Below, in pieces: positions 1 to 9,511 of a stretch of 64,000 nucleotides of DNA. Source of the stretch: Jiangella gansuensis DSM 44835 (GTDB lineage: Bacteria; Actinomycetota; Actinomycetes; Jiangellales; Jiangellaceae); NCBI RefSeq assembly GCF_000515395.1, contig NZ_KI911782.1:1155090-1219089 (forward strand), read 5' to 3'. The notes under the pieces were generated by a model. That model made no database searches. It was given only the letters and a program-made list of their open reading frames with translations, and was not told the origin of the DNA. The position numbers were made by a program, and so were the translations under genes. Every line of letters begins with the position of its first letter. Positions within the stretch are counted from its first letter, which is position 1.

Positions 1-6
1 CGTCCT

Positions 7-552
7 GTGAGCATCGCCGACTGGACCGAGGCGGACCTCGGGGTGGCTGGCCGCGTGCTGCCCGTCGTCCGCGCACCTGCCCCCGTGCTGTCGGCGCCGT
101 CGCCGCCGGTGGACCCGGCCGATCCGGCCGTCGTCCAGCTGGCCGCCGACCTGGTGGAAACCATGCGCGTCTCGCCCGGCTGTGTCGGCCTGGCCGCCGT
201 ACAGGTCGGCGTCGCCGCCAACATCTTCTGCGTCGACGTCAGCACCCATCCCAAGACCCGCACGTCGCACGGCACGTTCGCGCTGTGCAACGCCGAGGTC
301 GTCGACGCCAGCCGGAAGGAGAAGGGCCGGGAGGGCTGCATGTCCGTCCCCGATCTCACCGGCGACGTCAAGCGGGCCACCCGGCTGACCGTGCGTGGCA
401 CCGTGCCCGGCAGCGGCGACGAGGTCGTCATCGAGACCGACGCCTTCGAAGCCCGGGCGCTGCAGCACGAGATCGACCACTGCGCGGGGTTCCTTTTCCT
501 CGACCGGGTGGCCGGAGCGCACGCCGTCTACCCACGGCAGACGTATCTGTAG
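7..552 (+). CDS. def: Peptide deformylase
   Basis: Removes the N-formyl group from nascent polypeptides in the cytoplasm; metal-dependent (Fe2+ or Zn2+). All three family motifs are visible: GLAAVQVG at residues 61-68, EGCMSVP at 109-115 with metal ligand Cys111, and the helix HEIDH at 154-158 giving two His ligands and the catalytic Glu. The length of 181 aa is normal. The GTG at base 7 is the only start visible, but the window opens 6 bases upstream, so an earlier start cannot be excluded. It stands alone here, about 120 bp ahead of a tRNA-like gene. Actinobacteria often carry more than one deformylase, so whether this is the main one is unknown. Confidence 0.95.
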   Translation: MSIADWTEADLGVAGRVLPVVRAPAPVLSAPSPPVDPADPAVVQLAADLVETMRVSPGCVGLAAVQVGVAANIFCVDVSTHPKTRTSHGTFALCNAEVVDASRKEKGREGCMSVPDLTGDVKRATRLTVRGTVPGSGDEVVIETDAFEARALQHEIDHCAGFLFLDRVAGAHAVYPRQTYL

Positions 553-672
553 GCACGGATTCGATGTCGAAGGGATCGACGGGCACCGAGCACAATGTCG
601 CGGTTCGCCGAGCCGTGCTACCGTTCCCGGCGCCCGTTCGTCCCCGTCACCGGTGCCGGATACTGGGGATGA

Positions 673-746
673 GCCCCCGTAGCCCAATCGGCAGAGGCAT
701 CGGCCTTAAAATCCGAACAGTGTCGGTTCGAACCCGACCGGGGGCA
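673..746 (+). tRNA. tRNA with UAA anticodon but short variable loop (tRNA-Leu-like, atypical)
   Basis: A full cloverleaf can be drawn. The 7-bp acceptor stem is 673-679 with 739-745, and the discriminator is A746. The anticodon stem-loop is 700-716 with loop CTTAAAA and anticodon TAA at 707-709. The variable loop is 5 nt (717-721), and the T arm is 722-738 with loop TTCGAAC. CCA is not encoded. A UAA anticodon reads the Leu codon UUA, the BldA codon of streptomycetes, but bacterial tRNA-Leu normally has a long class II variable arm, which is absent here. The last anticodon-stem pair (C704-T712) is mismatched. It may be a genuine class I variant, a misacylated or regulatory tRNA, or a decaying copy. 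Confidence 0.7.
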
Positions 747-861
747 CGCGCAGGATGCACCCAAGCCCTGACCTGGTGCAGCTGTGTGATCGGCAGGAAG
801 GACCACGCTCAGGGCCGCCTCGTCGTTCCGGTGGTGGATCGTGATCGTGAGCTCTGACATC

Positions 862-919
862 ATCGGAACCCCGTTGGGCGTGCTGGCTTGCTGGTTGGTG
901 GCGGCAAGGGGGTTCCGAT
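862..919 (-). terminator. Inverted repeat downstream of mazEF
   Basis: Perfect 11-bp arms ATCGGAACCCC (862-872) and GGGGTTCCGAT (909-919) lie 15 bases past the stop of the toxin gene on the minus strand. The loop is long (36 nt) and no T-run follows, so this is a terminator-like hairpin or a remnant repeat. The stretch 747-861 beside it shows no convincing gene. Confidence 0.4.
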
Positions 920-933
920 CGGACTGGGTCGGA

Positions 934-1272
934 TCACAGGTCGATGACACGTCGTAGTCCGGCGTCGACCGCGTTGAGTAGATTCTCCGGGAGATTGGTC
1001 CCAGTCGGTTCGATGACCGCCCGGTCGACCGTCATCGGCTGGGAGACGTTCACGACCGAGTCCTTCGGCAGGCCAGAGGCGAGTGCTGGCACGAAGACGT
1101 TACCGGGATGCCTCGCCAAGGCGGTGTTCGAGGTCACCGGAAGCACGATGACAGTCGAGATGCGGGACTTGTTGTAATGGTCGGACTGGACCACGATCGC
1201 GGGGCGTCGTTTGGCCGGCGCGCTGCCCCGTGGTTCGCCGAAGTCGACCCAGCACACCTCACCGCGTCGCAT
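934..1272 (-). CDS. mazF: MazF-type (PemK/MazF) endoribonuclease toxin
   Basis: Sequence-specific mRNA interferase of a type II toxin-antitoxin pair. The 112-aa protein opens with MRRGEVCWVDFGEPRGS, the typical MazF first strand, followed by KRRPAIVVQSD (the substrate-site strand with its basic residues) and a TVIVLPVTSN strand. The start at 1272 is preferred because its ATG shares one base with the stop of the upstream antitoxin gene (TGATG), the usual coupling in these pairs. A longer reading to 1323 would overlap the antitoxin heavily. The toxin follows the antitoxin, as is usual for mazEF. The cleavage sequence cannot be read from the gene. Confidence 0.9.
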   Translation of the reverse strand: MRRGEVCWVDFGEPRGSAPAKRRPAIVVQSDHYNKSRISTVIVLPVTSNTALARHPGNVFVPALASGLPKDSVVNVSQPMTVDRAVIEPTGTNLPENLLNAVDAGLRRVIDL

Positions 1273-1520
1273 CACCACTCGTCGGACGCCTCGACCAGGT
1301 GGGTGTTCGCGGCTCTGCGCCACTCGGTGCTCTCGTCGCCGGGCTGGCCGACGTCATCGATGGCGTGGTCGATCTGCGCGGTCAGCTCCGCGCCGTCGAG
1401 CTCGTCGGCGTAGTGCTCGGCGGCGCGCCGGTAGAACTCCGACCGCGTCATCCCGTGCTTCTGGGCGATGCGGTCGAAGCGCATGGCCGCGTGGTCCGGG
1501 AGGCTGATCGCTGTCTTCAT
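1272..1520 (-). CDS. Ribbon-helix-helix (CopG/MazE-like) antitoxin
   Basis: Predicted antitoxin for the MazF-type toxin, with which it overlaps by one base. The 82-aa protein begins MKTAISLPDHAAMRFDRIA, a typical ribbon-helix-helix strand followed by helix A. GMTRSEFYRRAAEHYADEL forms the second helix. The acidic, less ordered C-terminus (about residues 42-82) is the part that usually wraps the toxin. Such antitoxins repress their own promoter; the upstream sequence 1521-1560 is short, and no operator could be assigned with confidence. Confidence 0.85.
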   Translation of the reverse strand: MKTAISLPDHAAMRFDRIAQKHGMTRSEFYRRAAEHYADELDGAELTAQIDHAIDDVGQPGDESTEWRRAANTHLVEASDEW

Positions 1521-1714
1521 GCCACCACGGTATAACTTTTCCTACCCCGGATGCCACAGGCGTGGTCCGGCGGTGATCGTCGTAGACCCCTGTCCGGAAT
1601 CGTTCGGGTTCGTTCTCTCGGGCGGTCTGCCCACGGACGATCGTGGAGTCCGGTGACACCGGCCGTCGAAGCGCCGAGACCGACGGGACGGCCACGAAGG
1701 AGAGGAACAGTCAA

Positions 1715-1924
1715 GTGAAGAGGATGCTCAAGCGTGGCATCGCGTCCGTGGTCCTTGCCGGCGGCTTGGCTCTGGGCGTCGCGGGCGCGGCGGCCGCGTA
1801 CCCGGGGACGGACGACGGGATCTTCCCGCCGCCCGAGCCGCCGATCATCGTGGACCCGGGCCGCCCCGGGCCCGACGTCGGCATCTATCCGCCGCCGGAG
1901 CCTCCCATCAGGATGCCGTTGTAA
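1715..1924 (+). CDS. Small secreted proline-rich peptide with an internal repeat
   Basis: Not a recognised family. The GTG at 1715 follows a good ribosome-binding site (AAGGAGAGG at 1697-1705); a longer in-frame start at 1643 lacks one. The 69-aa product has a Sec-type signal peptide: basic MKRMLKRG, hydrophobic core SVVLAGGLALGVAG, likely cleavage after AAAA before YPG. The mature part is only about 38 residues and holds two copies of GI[F/Y]PPPEPPI, each preceded by an acidic stretch, separated by a Pro/Gly linker. There is no Cys and no sorting signal. Role unknown; a wall-associated or extracellular peptide is one guess. It stands alone between the toxin-antitoxin pair and a DDN-family oxidoreductase. 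Confidence 0.7.
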   Translation: MKRMLKRGIASVVLAGGLALGVAGAAAAYPGTDDGIFPPPEPPIIVDPGRPGPDVGIYPPPEPPIRMPL

Positions 1925-2074
1925 CCGGACACGAGCATCTCGCCGAGAGCCGACGACACCGGGCAGACAGCGCATCAGCCTGGTGCCGTCCTGGCGCGGG
2001 TCCAGGCTTGACCTGCCGGAGGCGGCACGCATAGGTTGCCCTGTCGGCGGGCATCCCGAGCGAAGGCGGCAGCG

Positions 2075-2560
2075 ATGGGCACGACCGGTCAGCGGCCTCC
2101 GCGTGTCCCACCGCGGTGGTTCGTCCGCTCCTTCTGGGCGGGACATCGGTCGCTGTACCGCGCCACGGGTGGCCGCATCGGGCTGTCCCGCCCGAAGCCC
2201 GGGAAGTACGGTCTGCTGCGGCTGCGCACGATCGGACGGCGCAGCGGGATGGAACGTGCGGTGATCCTCGCCTACTTCGAGGACGGCGCGGACCTCGTCC
2301 TGCTGGCGATGAACGGCTGGGGCGACCCGCCGCCGGCGTGGTGGCTGAACCTGCTGGCCAACCCCGATACCACCGTCGACCTGGTCGACGGTGCACGTGC
2401 CGTACACGCGCGCGAAGCCCAGGGCGCGGAGCGAGAACGGCTCTGGGCGGCGTGGCGCGGCTACTCGAAGAATCCCGACGACCTAGACGCGCTGGCCGGG
2501 TTGCGCTCCCGCGAGACCCCGGTCGTCGTCCTCGAGCCGGCGGCGACGGTTACCGGGTGA
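2075..2560 (+). CDS. Nitroreductase/deazaflavin (F420)-dependent oxidoreductase, DDN family
   Basis: Small split-barrel flavoprotein of the family that includes mycobacterial Ddn; members use the deazaflavin F420 to reduce varied substrates. The 161-aa product shows the family core: a LLRLRTIGRRSG strand-turn, an acidic strand, then MNGWGDPPPAWWLNLLANP, matching the conserved SxGGxxxxPxWxxNLxxNP signature. The ATG at 2075 is chosen over an earlier one at 2036 because AAGG (2063-2066) precedes it at proper spacing. The 3' end overlaps the end of the convergent GntR gene by 11 bp. The natural substrate is unknown. Confidence 0.85.
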   Translation: MGTTGQRPPRVPPRWFVRSFWAGHRSLYRATGGRIGLSRPKPGKYGLLRLRTIGRRSGMERAVILAYFEDGADLVLLAMNGWGDPPPAWWLNLLANPDTTVDLVDGARAVHAREAQGAERERLWAAWRGYSKNPDDLDALAGLRSRETPVVVLEPAATVTG

Positions 2561-3269
2561 TCCGCATCCGTACCAGGTCCGTGCGCTGGTAGGACGTGCC
2601 GTGCGCGACCGGTTCGCCGCGGCGGGCGAACGTCGTCTGGGTGGCGCGCAGCACCGGTGCCTCGTCGGCCAGGTCGAGGGCACGGGCGTCGTCCCCATGG
2701 ATGCAGACGGCTTCCAGTTCGGTCGAGGCATGCATGGCCGCGCCGGGGGAGTGCTGGTTCAGCAGCTCGTACAGGGACGTGTCGATCTGGAGCATCGGAC
2801 TGGGGTCGATCGGCCGCCCGAAGAGGTGCGCGGGGATGATCTCGCTCATCAACGCGGACGGTGAGCCGTCGACGGCGAACAACCGCCGCACATGCCAGGC
2901 CTTGGCGCTGCCCTCGACCTGCAGCGCCGCGGCGGACGCCGCCGGCGGCGTCACGAGGTCGCACGACGCCTCGAGCAGGGTCACGGTCCGGCCGCCGGCT
3001 CCCACCCGCTCGCGGTACGACTCGATGGACGACATGTTGAGCGACGCCACTTTCTGCGGCGCGCTGACGAACGTCCCCGCCCCCCACCGGCGGGTGACGA
3101 TGTCCTCCGCCGCGAGGACGACCAGCGCCTCCCGCACCGTCGTCCTCGACACGTCGAGCGTCTCCGCGAGGTCCTTCTCCGGCGGTAACCGGTCGCCGGG
3201 CTTGAACTGGGCCGCGATCAGGTGACGCAGCCGCAACAGGGCGCTCTGTGCCGCGGAGTCCCGCCTCAT
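2550..3269 (-). CDS. GntR-family regulator, HutC/UTRA type
   Basis: Transcription factor of 239 aa. The N-terminal winged helix (about residues 5-70) contains the GntR signature LPPEKDLAETLDVSRTTVREAL. The rest (about 80-239) is a UTRA effector domain, including PAHLFG and the strand LEAVCIHGDDARALDL. It is the last gene of the minus-strand peptide-utilisation operon, 25 bp after the M19 dipeptidase, so it probably represses that operon and is lifted by a peptide or amino-acid ligand. Candidate operators lie at 13390-13436 ahead of the first operon gene. Confidence 0.9.
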   Translation of the reverse strand: MRRDSAAQSALLRLRHLIAAQFKPGDRLPPEKDLAETLDVSRTTVREALVVLAAEDIVTRRWGAGTFVSAPQKVASLNMSSIESYRERVGAGGRTVTLLEASCDLVTPPAASAAALQVEGSAKAWHVRRLFAVDGSPSALMSEIIPAHLFGRPIDPSPMLQIDTSLYELLNQHSPGAAMHASTELEAVCIHGDDARALDLADEAPVLRATQTTFARRGEPVAHGTSYQRTDLVRMRITR

Positions 3270-3294
3270 GCTCGGCTACCGTCCTTGTCCGAGA

Positions 3295-4515
3295 TCATCG
3301 GTCGTCATCGGTGGACCGCCACACCGCCTCCAGGACCCGCAGCGTATTGCCACCGAGTACCTTCGCGATGTCTGCATCAGAGTAACCGTGACGCACCAGC
3401 CAGCCGGTGATGTTATGGAAGCTCTCGCCCGGGTTCTCGACGCCGTCGACGTAGTCGACCATCGGGTGCTCCGGGCGTCCCTCGTCCTTGTGGGCGTAGT
3501 TGCCCGCGTACACACGGTGCACCGCCACGTGGTCGCCGAACATCGTGTCGGGCCCGAACGTCACGTGGTCGACGCCGACCAGGTCGACGCAGTACTGGAA
3601 GTGGTCCATGAACGACTCCAGCGAGTGCTCCGGGTGCTGCTCGGACAGCGTGGTGTGGGGTGCCGCCTCGATGCCGATGACCCCGCCTCGCTCGGCACAG
3701 GCGATGATCGTCTCGTCCGTCTTGAGCCGCGGGATGGGCCAGACGGCCCTGGCGCCGGCGTGAGTGATCATCACGGGGACGGACGACTCCTCGATGACCT
3801 CCAGTCCGGTGCGGTCGCCACAGTGCGAGATGTCGATGGCCATGCCGAGTTTGTTCATGCGCTCCACGGCCCGACGGCCGAAATGCGTCAGGCCGGCGTC
3901 GGAGCGTTCGGACAACCCGGAGCCCAGCAGGTTGGCCTGCGAGTACGCGATGCCCATCTGGCGGACCCCGAAGCCGTAGAGCATGTCGATCCGGTCGAGC
4001 TCGTTCTCGATCATGGTCGCGCACTCGAGCCCCGCGATGAGCGCCAGCTTGCCCGCGGCCTTGGCGTCCCGGATCTCCTGCACCGTGGTGGCGTGGACGA
4101 CGTAGTCCTGCTTGGCCAGGTCCGCCAGCCGGAAACCGAGCGCGTAGATCATGTCGTCCCACTTCCAGCCGTGCTGGCTGGTGACGCACGATGCTCCGGC
4201 CATGAAGTTGTCGACCACCGCGGTCAACCCCGAGTGGGCCAGGCCCTCGTAGCCGGTGCGCTGCCGGCCGGTGCGGTTGTAGCGCCGGATGTCCTCGGCG
4301 TTCTCCGGCAGGACGACGGCGTGCTCGTGCAGCGAGATCACGATGTTCTCGTCCAGCAGCCGGGCGACCCGGGCCCGCTCGTCCGGGGTGAGGCCGCCGT
4401 CGTATCCGGGGACCCGCCCGAGCTCGGCCGAGAGCTCGAACTCCTGGTAGTCGACGCCGGCCTTCAGGTACGAGTACGCGCGGTAGCCGTCGTACGCGGG
4501 CGCGGGGGACGTCAT
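3295..4515 (-). CDS. Peptidase M19 (renal/membrane dipeptidase family), copy A
   Basis: Zinc dipeptidase family protein of 406 aa. Family features: E in AGLECATMIENEL (bridging ligand), H in AIDISHCGDRT and H in MITHAGARAVWP, plus the late D in HVTFGPDTMFGD. The first motif reads SLHEH where classical M19 enzymes have HxD, so one metal ligand appears to be His instead of Asp; the paralogue at 12172-13374 has the same change. The start at 4515 has GAGGAG ten bases upstream and aligns with the paralogue; an alternative ATG at 4539 overlaps the preceding stop. No signal peptide, so it probably acts on imported dipeptides in the cytoplasm. Confidence 0.9.
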   Translation of the reverse strand: MTSPAPAYDGYRAYSYLKAGVDYQEFELSAELGRVPGYDGGLTPDERARVARLLDENIVISLHEHAVVLPENAEDIRRYNRTGRQRTGYEGLAHSGLTAVVDNFMAGASCVTSQHGWKWDDMIYALGFRLADLAKQDYVVHATTVQEIRDAKAAGKLALIAGLECATMIENELDRIDMLYGFGVRQMGIAYSQANLLGSGLSERSDAGLTHFGRRAVERMNKLGMAIDISHCGDRTGLEVIEESSVPVMITHAGARAVWPIPRLKTDETIIACAERGGVIGIEAAPHTTLSEQHPEHSLESFMDHFQYCVDLVGVDHVTFGPDTMFGDHVAVHRVYAGNYAHKDEGRPEHPMVDYVDGVENPGESFHNITGWLVRHGYSDADIAKVLGGNTLRVLEAVWRSTDDDR

Positions 4516-4535
4516 GGTCACTGTGCTCCTCGGGG

Positions 4536-6580
<2,045 letters not shown>

Positions 6581-6588
<8 letters not shown>

Positions 6589-7447
6589 GGGGCCTGACCC
6601 CGACGTCGCGGAGGAACCCCCGCAAGGTCGCCTGGAACAGCTCCGGCTCTTCCAGTTGCGGCGAGTGGCCGGACTGCTCGAACACGACGAGCCGGCCGTC
6701 GGCGACCCGGTCGGCGATGAGCTGCGAGGCCGGGACCGGGGTGCGCCAGTCGTGGCGGCCGACGGTGACGAGGACCGGACAGGTGATCTCGGGCAGCCGG
6801 CCGGTGAGGTCGTACTTCGGCATGTTCACGCCGAACGCGTGGTTGTGGGTGGCGTAGTGGTACTGCGTGTTGGCGGCTTTGCGCTCGACCGCGGCCGGGT
6901 CGTAGTGGTGGTCGTAGAGCGGGAGGATCGCCCGCCAGTACCGCTCGAACTCGGCGTTGTCGGCGAAGTTCCCGGTGCCGATCCGCTCGATCGCCCACGG
7001 GTCGATGGGCACGACGTCGAACGTGCGGGCCCGCTCCACGGCGAGATGGTCGTGCGAGGTGTCCGCCGCCGTGTCGCGCAGCACCAGCGCCCGGACTCGT
7101 CCGGGGTGGGCGAGGGTGTACTCCATCGCGAGGAAGCCGCCGTACGAGCCGCCGGCCATCACGATGTCGCCGAGGTCGAGCCGGTCGCGGATCTCCTCGA
7201 TGTCGGCGACCCACTGCTCGTGGCTGAATGGGCCGTCGTCCGACGACGAACCGGAGCCGCGGGCGTCGAAGGTGACGATGCGGTACGCGTCGGCGAACGG
7301 GCCGAACGACCGCAGCGGCTCGGACCGCGACCCCAGGCCAGGGGCACCGTGGTGGACCACGATGGCCGGCGCGTCCACGGGCCCGAGCTCCTCGATGACG
7401 ATGCGTGCGCCGTTGATCGTCTCCGTGTATGTGCGAGAGGTCGTCAT
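6581..7447 (-). CDS. Alpha/beta hydrolase, proline iminopeptidase-like (S33)
   Basis: Likely releases N-terminal residues (often Pro) from short peptides in the cytoplasm. The 288-aa protein has an HGAPG oxyanion motif near residue 33 (HGGPG in the family), the nucleophile elbow GGSYGG, the acid in VGRHDWRTPV and the catalytic His in EQSGHSPQ. The ATG at 7447 overlaps the stop of the M24 gene (ATGA), which fixes the start; a longer upstream reading lies inside that gene. Sitting between the permease and ATPase genes, it fits a role in breaking down the imported peptide. A specific substrate cannot be assigned. Confidence 0.85.
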
Positions 7448-8619
7448 ACCGGGATCACGTTCTCCTCGATGGTGCGCGGGTAGGTGGTGAGCCGTTCCGG
7501 GCCGTCGTCGGTGATGAGCACGGTGTCGGAGATCCGGTAGCCGCCGTGCCCGGGCACGTAGACGCCCGGCTCGCTCGACAGCACCATGCCGGCCGCCAGC
7601 GGGGTGGGGTCGCCGTCCTCGACCCACGGCGCCTCGTGCTGCTGGACGCCGATGCCGTGGCCCTGCCGGTGGCGCAGGTGCTCGCCCATGCCGGCGGCGC
7701 GGATCACGTCGAGGCATTCGGCGTTGACGTCGGCGCAGGTGCGGCCCACGCGCATCGCCTCGGTTCCGACGTGCTGGGCCGTCCAGGCGGTCTCGAAGTA
7801 CCGGCGCTGGTCCGCGTTCGGCTCGCCGATGACGAAAGTCCGCTCGCTCTCGACGAAGCGGCTCAGGACGGCCGCGCCGAGCGACAGGATCAGCGTGTCG
7901 CCGACCTGGACGCGCCGGCTGCTCGGCAGTCCGTGCGGGTTTGCCGCGTTGGGCCCCGCGTAGACGAGACCGCCGGCGAGCTTCGTCGTGAACACCACAT
8001 GGTCGTAGCGCCGGTAGACCAGGTCCGAACCGTGCCCGATGACGTGGCGGGCGATCTCGCCCTCACGGGGGAGCTCGCCGCCCGCGGCGAGGGCCTCCTC
8101 GATGTACGCACGCCCGGCCGCGAGCATGGAGTCGCAGATGTCGGCGGCCTGCCGGTGCAGCTCGATCTCCTCCGGTGCCTTGGTCAGCCGCAGCCCGGCG
8201 ACGACGTCGGAGACCTCCCACGTGACGTCCGGCAGCGCCGCGTGCAGCGTGCCGAACGTGCCCACCGAGATCGACGACGTGTACGCGATGCGGCCGGATC
8301 CGAGGCCGCGGTAGCGCAGCAGACCGGCGAGGTGCTCCTCCGGGCTCGTGACGCCGGGGTACTCGAAGTACGTCTCGACCGGTGCGTGGATCCGCTGCTG
8401 TGCGGCGTACTCGCGGTCCAGCTCGGGCACCAGCACGAACCGGTCCCGGTCGGTGCCGATCCACAGGTAGACGGGGCGCTCGGTCACGGCGTAACAGAAG
8501 CCCACGAGGTACGCGACGTCGGCGGGATGCGTGACGAGGATCCCGTCGTAGCCGGCGGCGCCGAGCCGGTCGACCACGCGGTCGAGCGTGCCCAGGTAGA
8601 ACGAGTCGGGCAGGTGCAT
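7444..8619 (-). CDS. M24-fold protein (Xaa-Pro aminopeptidase/creatinase-like) with altered metal site
   Basis: 391 aa with an N-terminal creatinase-like domain (about 1-140) and a C-terminal pita-bread domain. The fold motifs are clear: GHGIGVQQHE, SSEPGVYVPG and GGYRISD. An ungapped alignment by eye to the aminopeptidase P metal motif shows that the first Asp is Ser246, the second Asp is Glu257 and the final Glu of RIED is Ser. Only the His and one Glu ligand remain. It is therefore probably not a normal dinuclear aminopeptidase. Creatinase and ectoine hydrolase are M24-fold enzymes that work without metal, so a metal-independent C-N hydrolase is plausible. It overlaps the S33 gene by 4 bp. 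Confidence 0.85.
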   Translation of the reverse strand: MHLPDSFYLGTLDRVVDRLGAAGYDGILVTHPADVAYLVGFCYAVTERPVYLWIGTDRDRFVLVPELDREYAAQQRIHAPVETYFEYPGVTSPEEHLAGLLRYRGLGSGRIAYTSSISVGTFGTLHAALPDVTWEVSDVVAGLRLTKAPEEIELHRQAADICDSMLAAGRAYIEEALAAGGELPREGEIARHVIGHGSDLVYRRYDHVVFTTKLAGGLVYAGPNAANPHGLPSSRRVQVGDTLILSLGAAVLSRFVESERTFVIGEPNADQRRYFETAWTAQHVGTEAMRVGRTCADVNAECLDVIRAAGMGEHLRHRQGHGIGVQQHEAPWVEDGDPTPLAAGMVLSSEPGVYVPGHGGYRISDTVLITDDGPERLTTYPRTIEENVIPV

Positions 8620-8626
8620 CGGGGCG

Positions 8627-9511
8627 TCACACTCCTCGGGTGCGCGGGTCGCGCGAGTCGTTGTAGCGGATGCCGGCGATCGTCGCGGCCAGGACGAGCA
8701 GCAGGATCGCGAGCGACGGGAAGAGCGTCTGCCACCAGGCCGAGGCGATGGTGCCGGAGCGCTGCGCGTTGAGCAGGATGCGGCCCCACGACCACGACGA
8801 CGGGTCGCCCATGCCGAGGAACGAGAGGCCGGCCTCGGCGATCACCGCGCGGGCGGCGGTGAGCAGCACGTTGACCACGACCAGCGGCATGACGGCGGGC
8901 AGGATCTCGCGGGAGATGATCCGGGTCGCACCGGCCCCGAGCACCCGCGCGCCGTCGATGTACGGCATCGCCGCCACGACGAGACCGTTCGCCCGGATCA
9001 TCCGGGTCACCTCCGGCCAGGACAGCAGCCCGATCACGGTGATGAGCGTGGTCACGCTCGGACCGGCCAGCGCGGTCACCAGGATCATGAGCGGCAGCAT
9101 CGGCAGCGACAGCATGACGTCGGTGAGCGTCGTCACGACCGGGTCGAGCCGCTTCACGTACGCGGCGGCCAGGCCGAGCAGGGTGCCGATGCAGATCGCG
9201 ATGAGCGACGCGACGGCGCCCACCAGGAGACTGATCCGGGTGCCCCACACGACCTGGGCGAACACGTCCTGGCCTAGGTCGTCCGTGCCGAACCAGTGGG
9301 ACGTGGACGGCGGCTGGAGGATGTCGGTCCCGAGTCCGCTGGGCGAGTCGACGAACAACGGCCCGAAGACCGCGACGACCACGAAGAGGCCCAGCACACC
9401 GACCGACAGCCACCCGGACGGCGCGGAGAAGAACCCCCCGGTTCGCCGGCGCCTGGTGGTCATCGCGGCCGTCGGCGTGTCGACGGTGAGATTCTGCGGC
9501 TCGGTGCTCAT
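8627..9511 (-). CDS. Peptide ABC transporter permease (OppC/DppC type)
   Basis: Inner-membrane channel subunit, 294 aa. A cytoplasmic N-terminus rich in Arg is followed by a first membrane segment, then the OppC-type sequence HWFGTDDLGQDVF and five more hydrophobic segments. The EAA-type loop EAGLSFLGMGDP contacts the ATPases. The start at 9511 overlaps the OppB stop (ATGA at 9508-9511); a longer in-frame extension lies within oppB. It is followed 7 bp later by the M24 gene. Confidence 0.92.
   Translation of the reverse strand: MSTEPQNLTVDTPTAAMTTRRRRTGGFFSAPSGWLSVGVLGLFVVVAVFGPLFVDSPSGLGTDILQPPSTSHWFGTDDLGQDVFAQVVWGTRISLLVGAVASLIAICIGTLLGLAAAYVKRLDPVVTTLTDVMLSLPMLPLMILVTALAGPSVTTLITVIGLLSWPEVTRMIRANGLVVAAMPYIDGARVLGAGATRIISREILPAVMPLVVVNVLLTAARAVIAEAGLSFLGMGDPSSWSWGRILLNAQRSGTIASAWWQTLFPSLAILLLVLAATIAGIRYNDSRDPRTRGV

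Noticed and set aside
673-746. Integration site (attB) with a nearby integrated element
   Set aside because: A tRNA can be an integration target, but no integrase gene or duplicated tRNA 3' end was found within the window.
618-950. A 110-codon minus-strand frame between deformylase and mazF
   Set aside because: It runs across the tRNA-like gene on the other strand and has no ribosome site; possibly an old gene remnant but not supportable.
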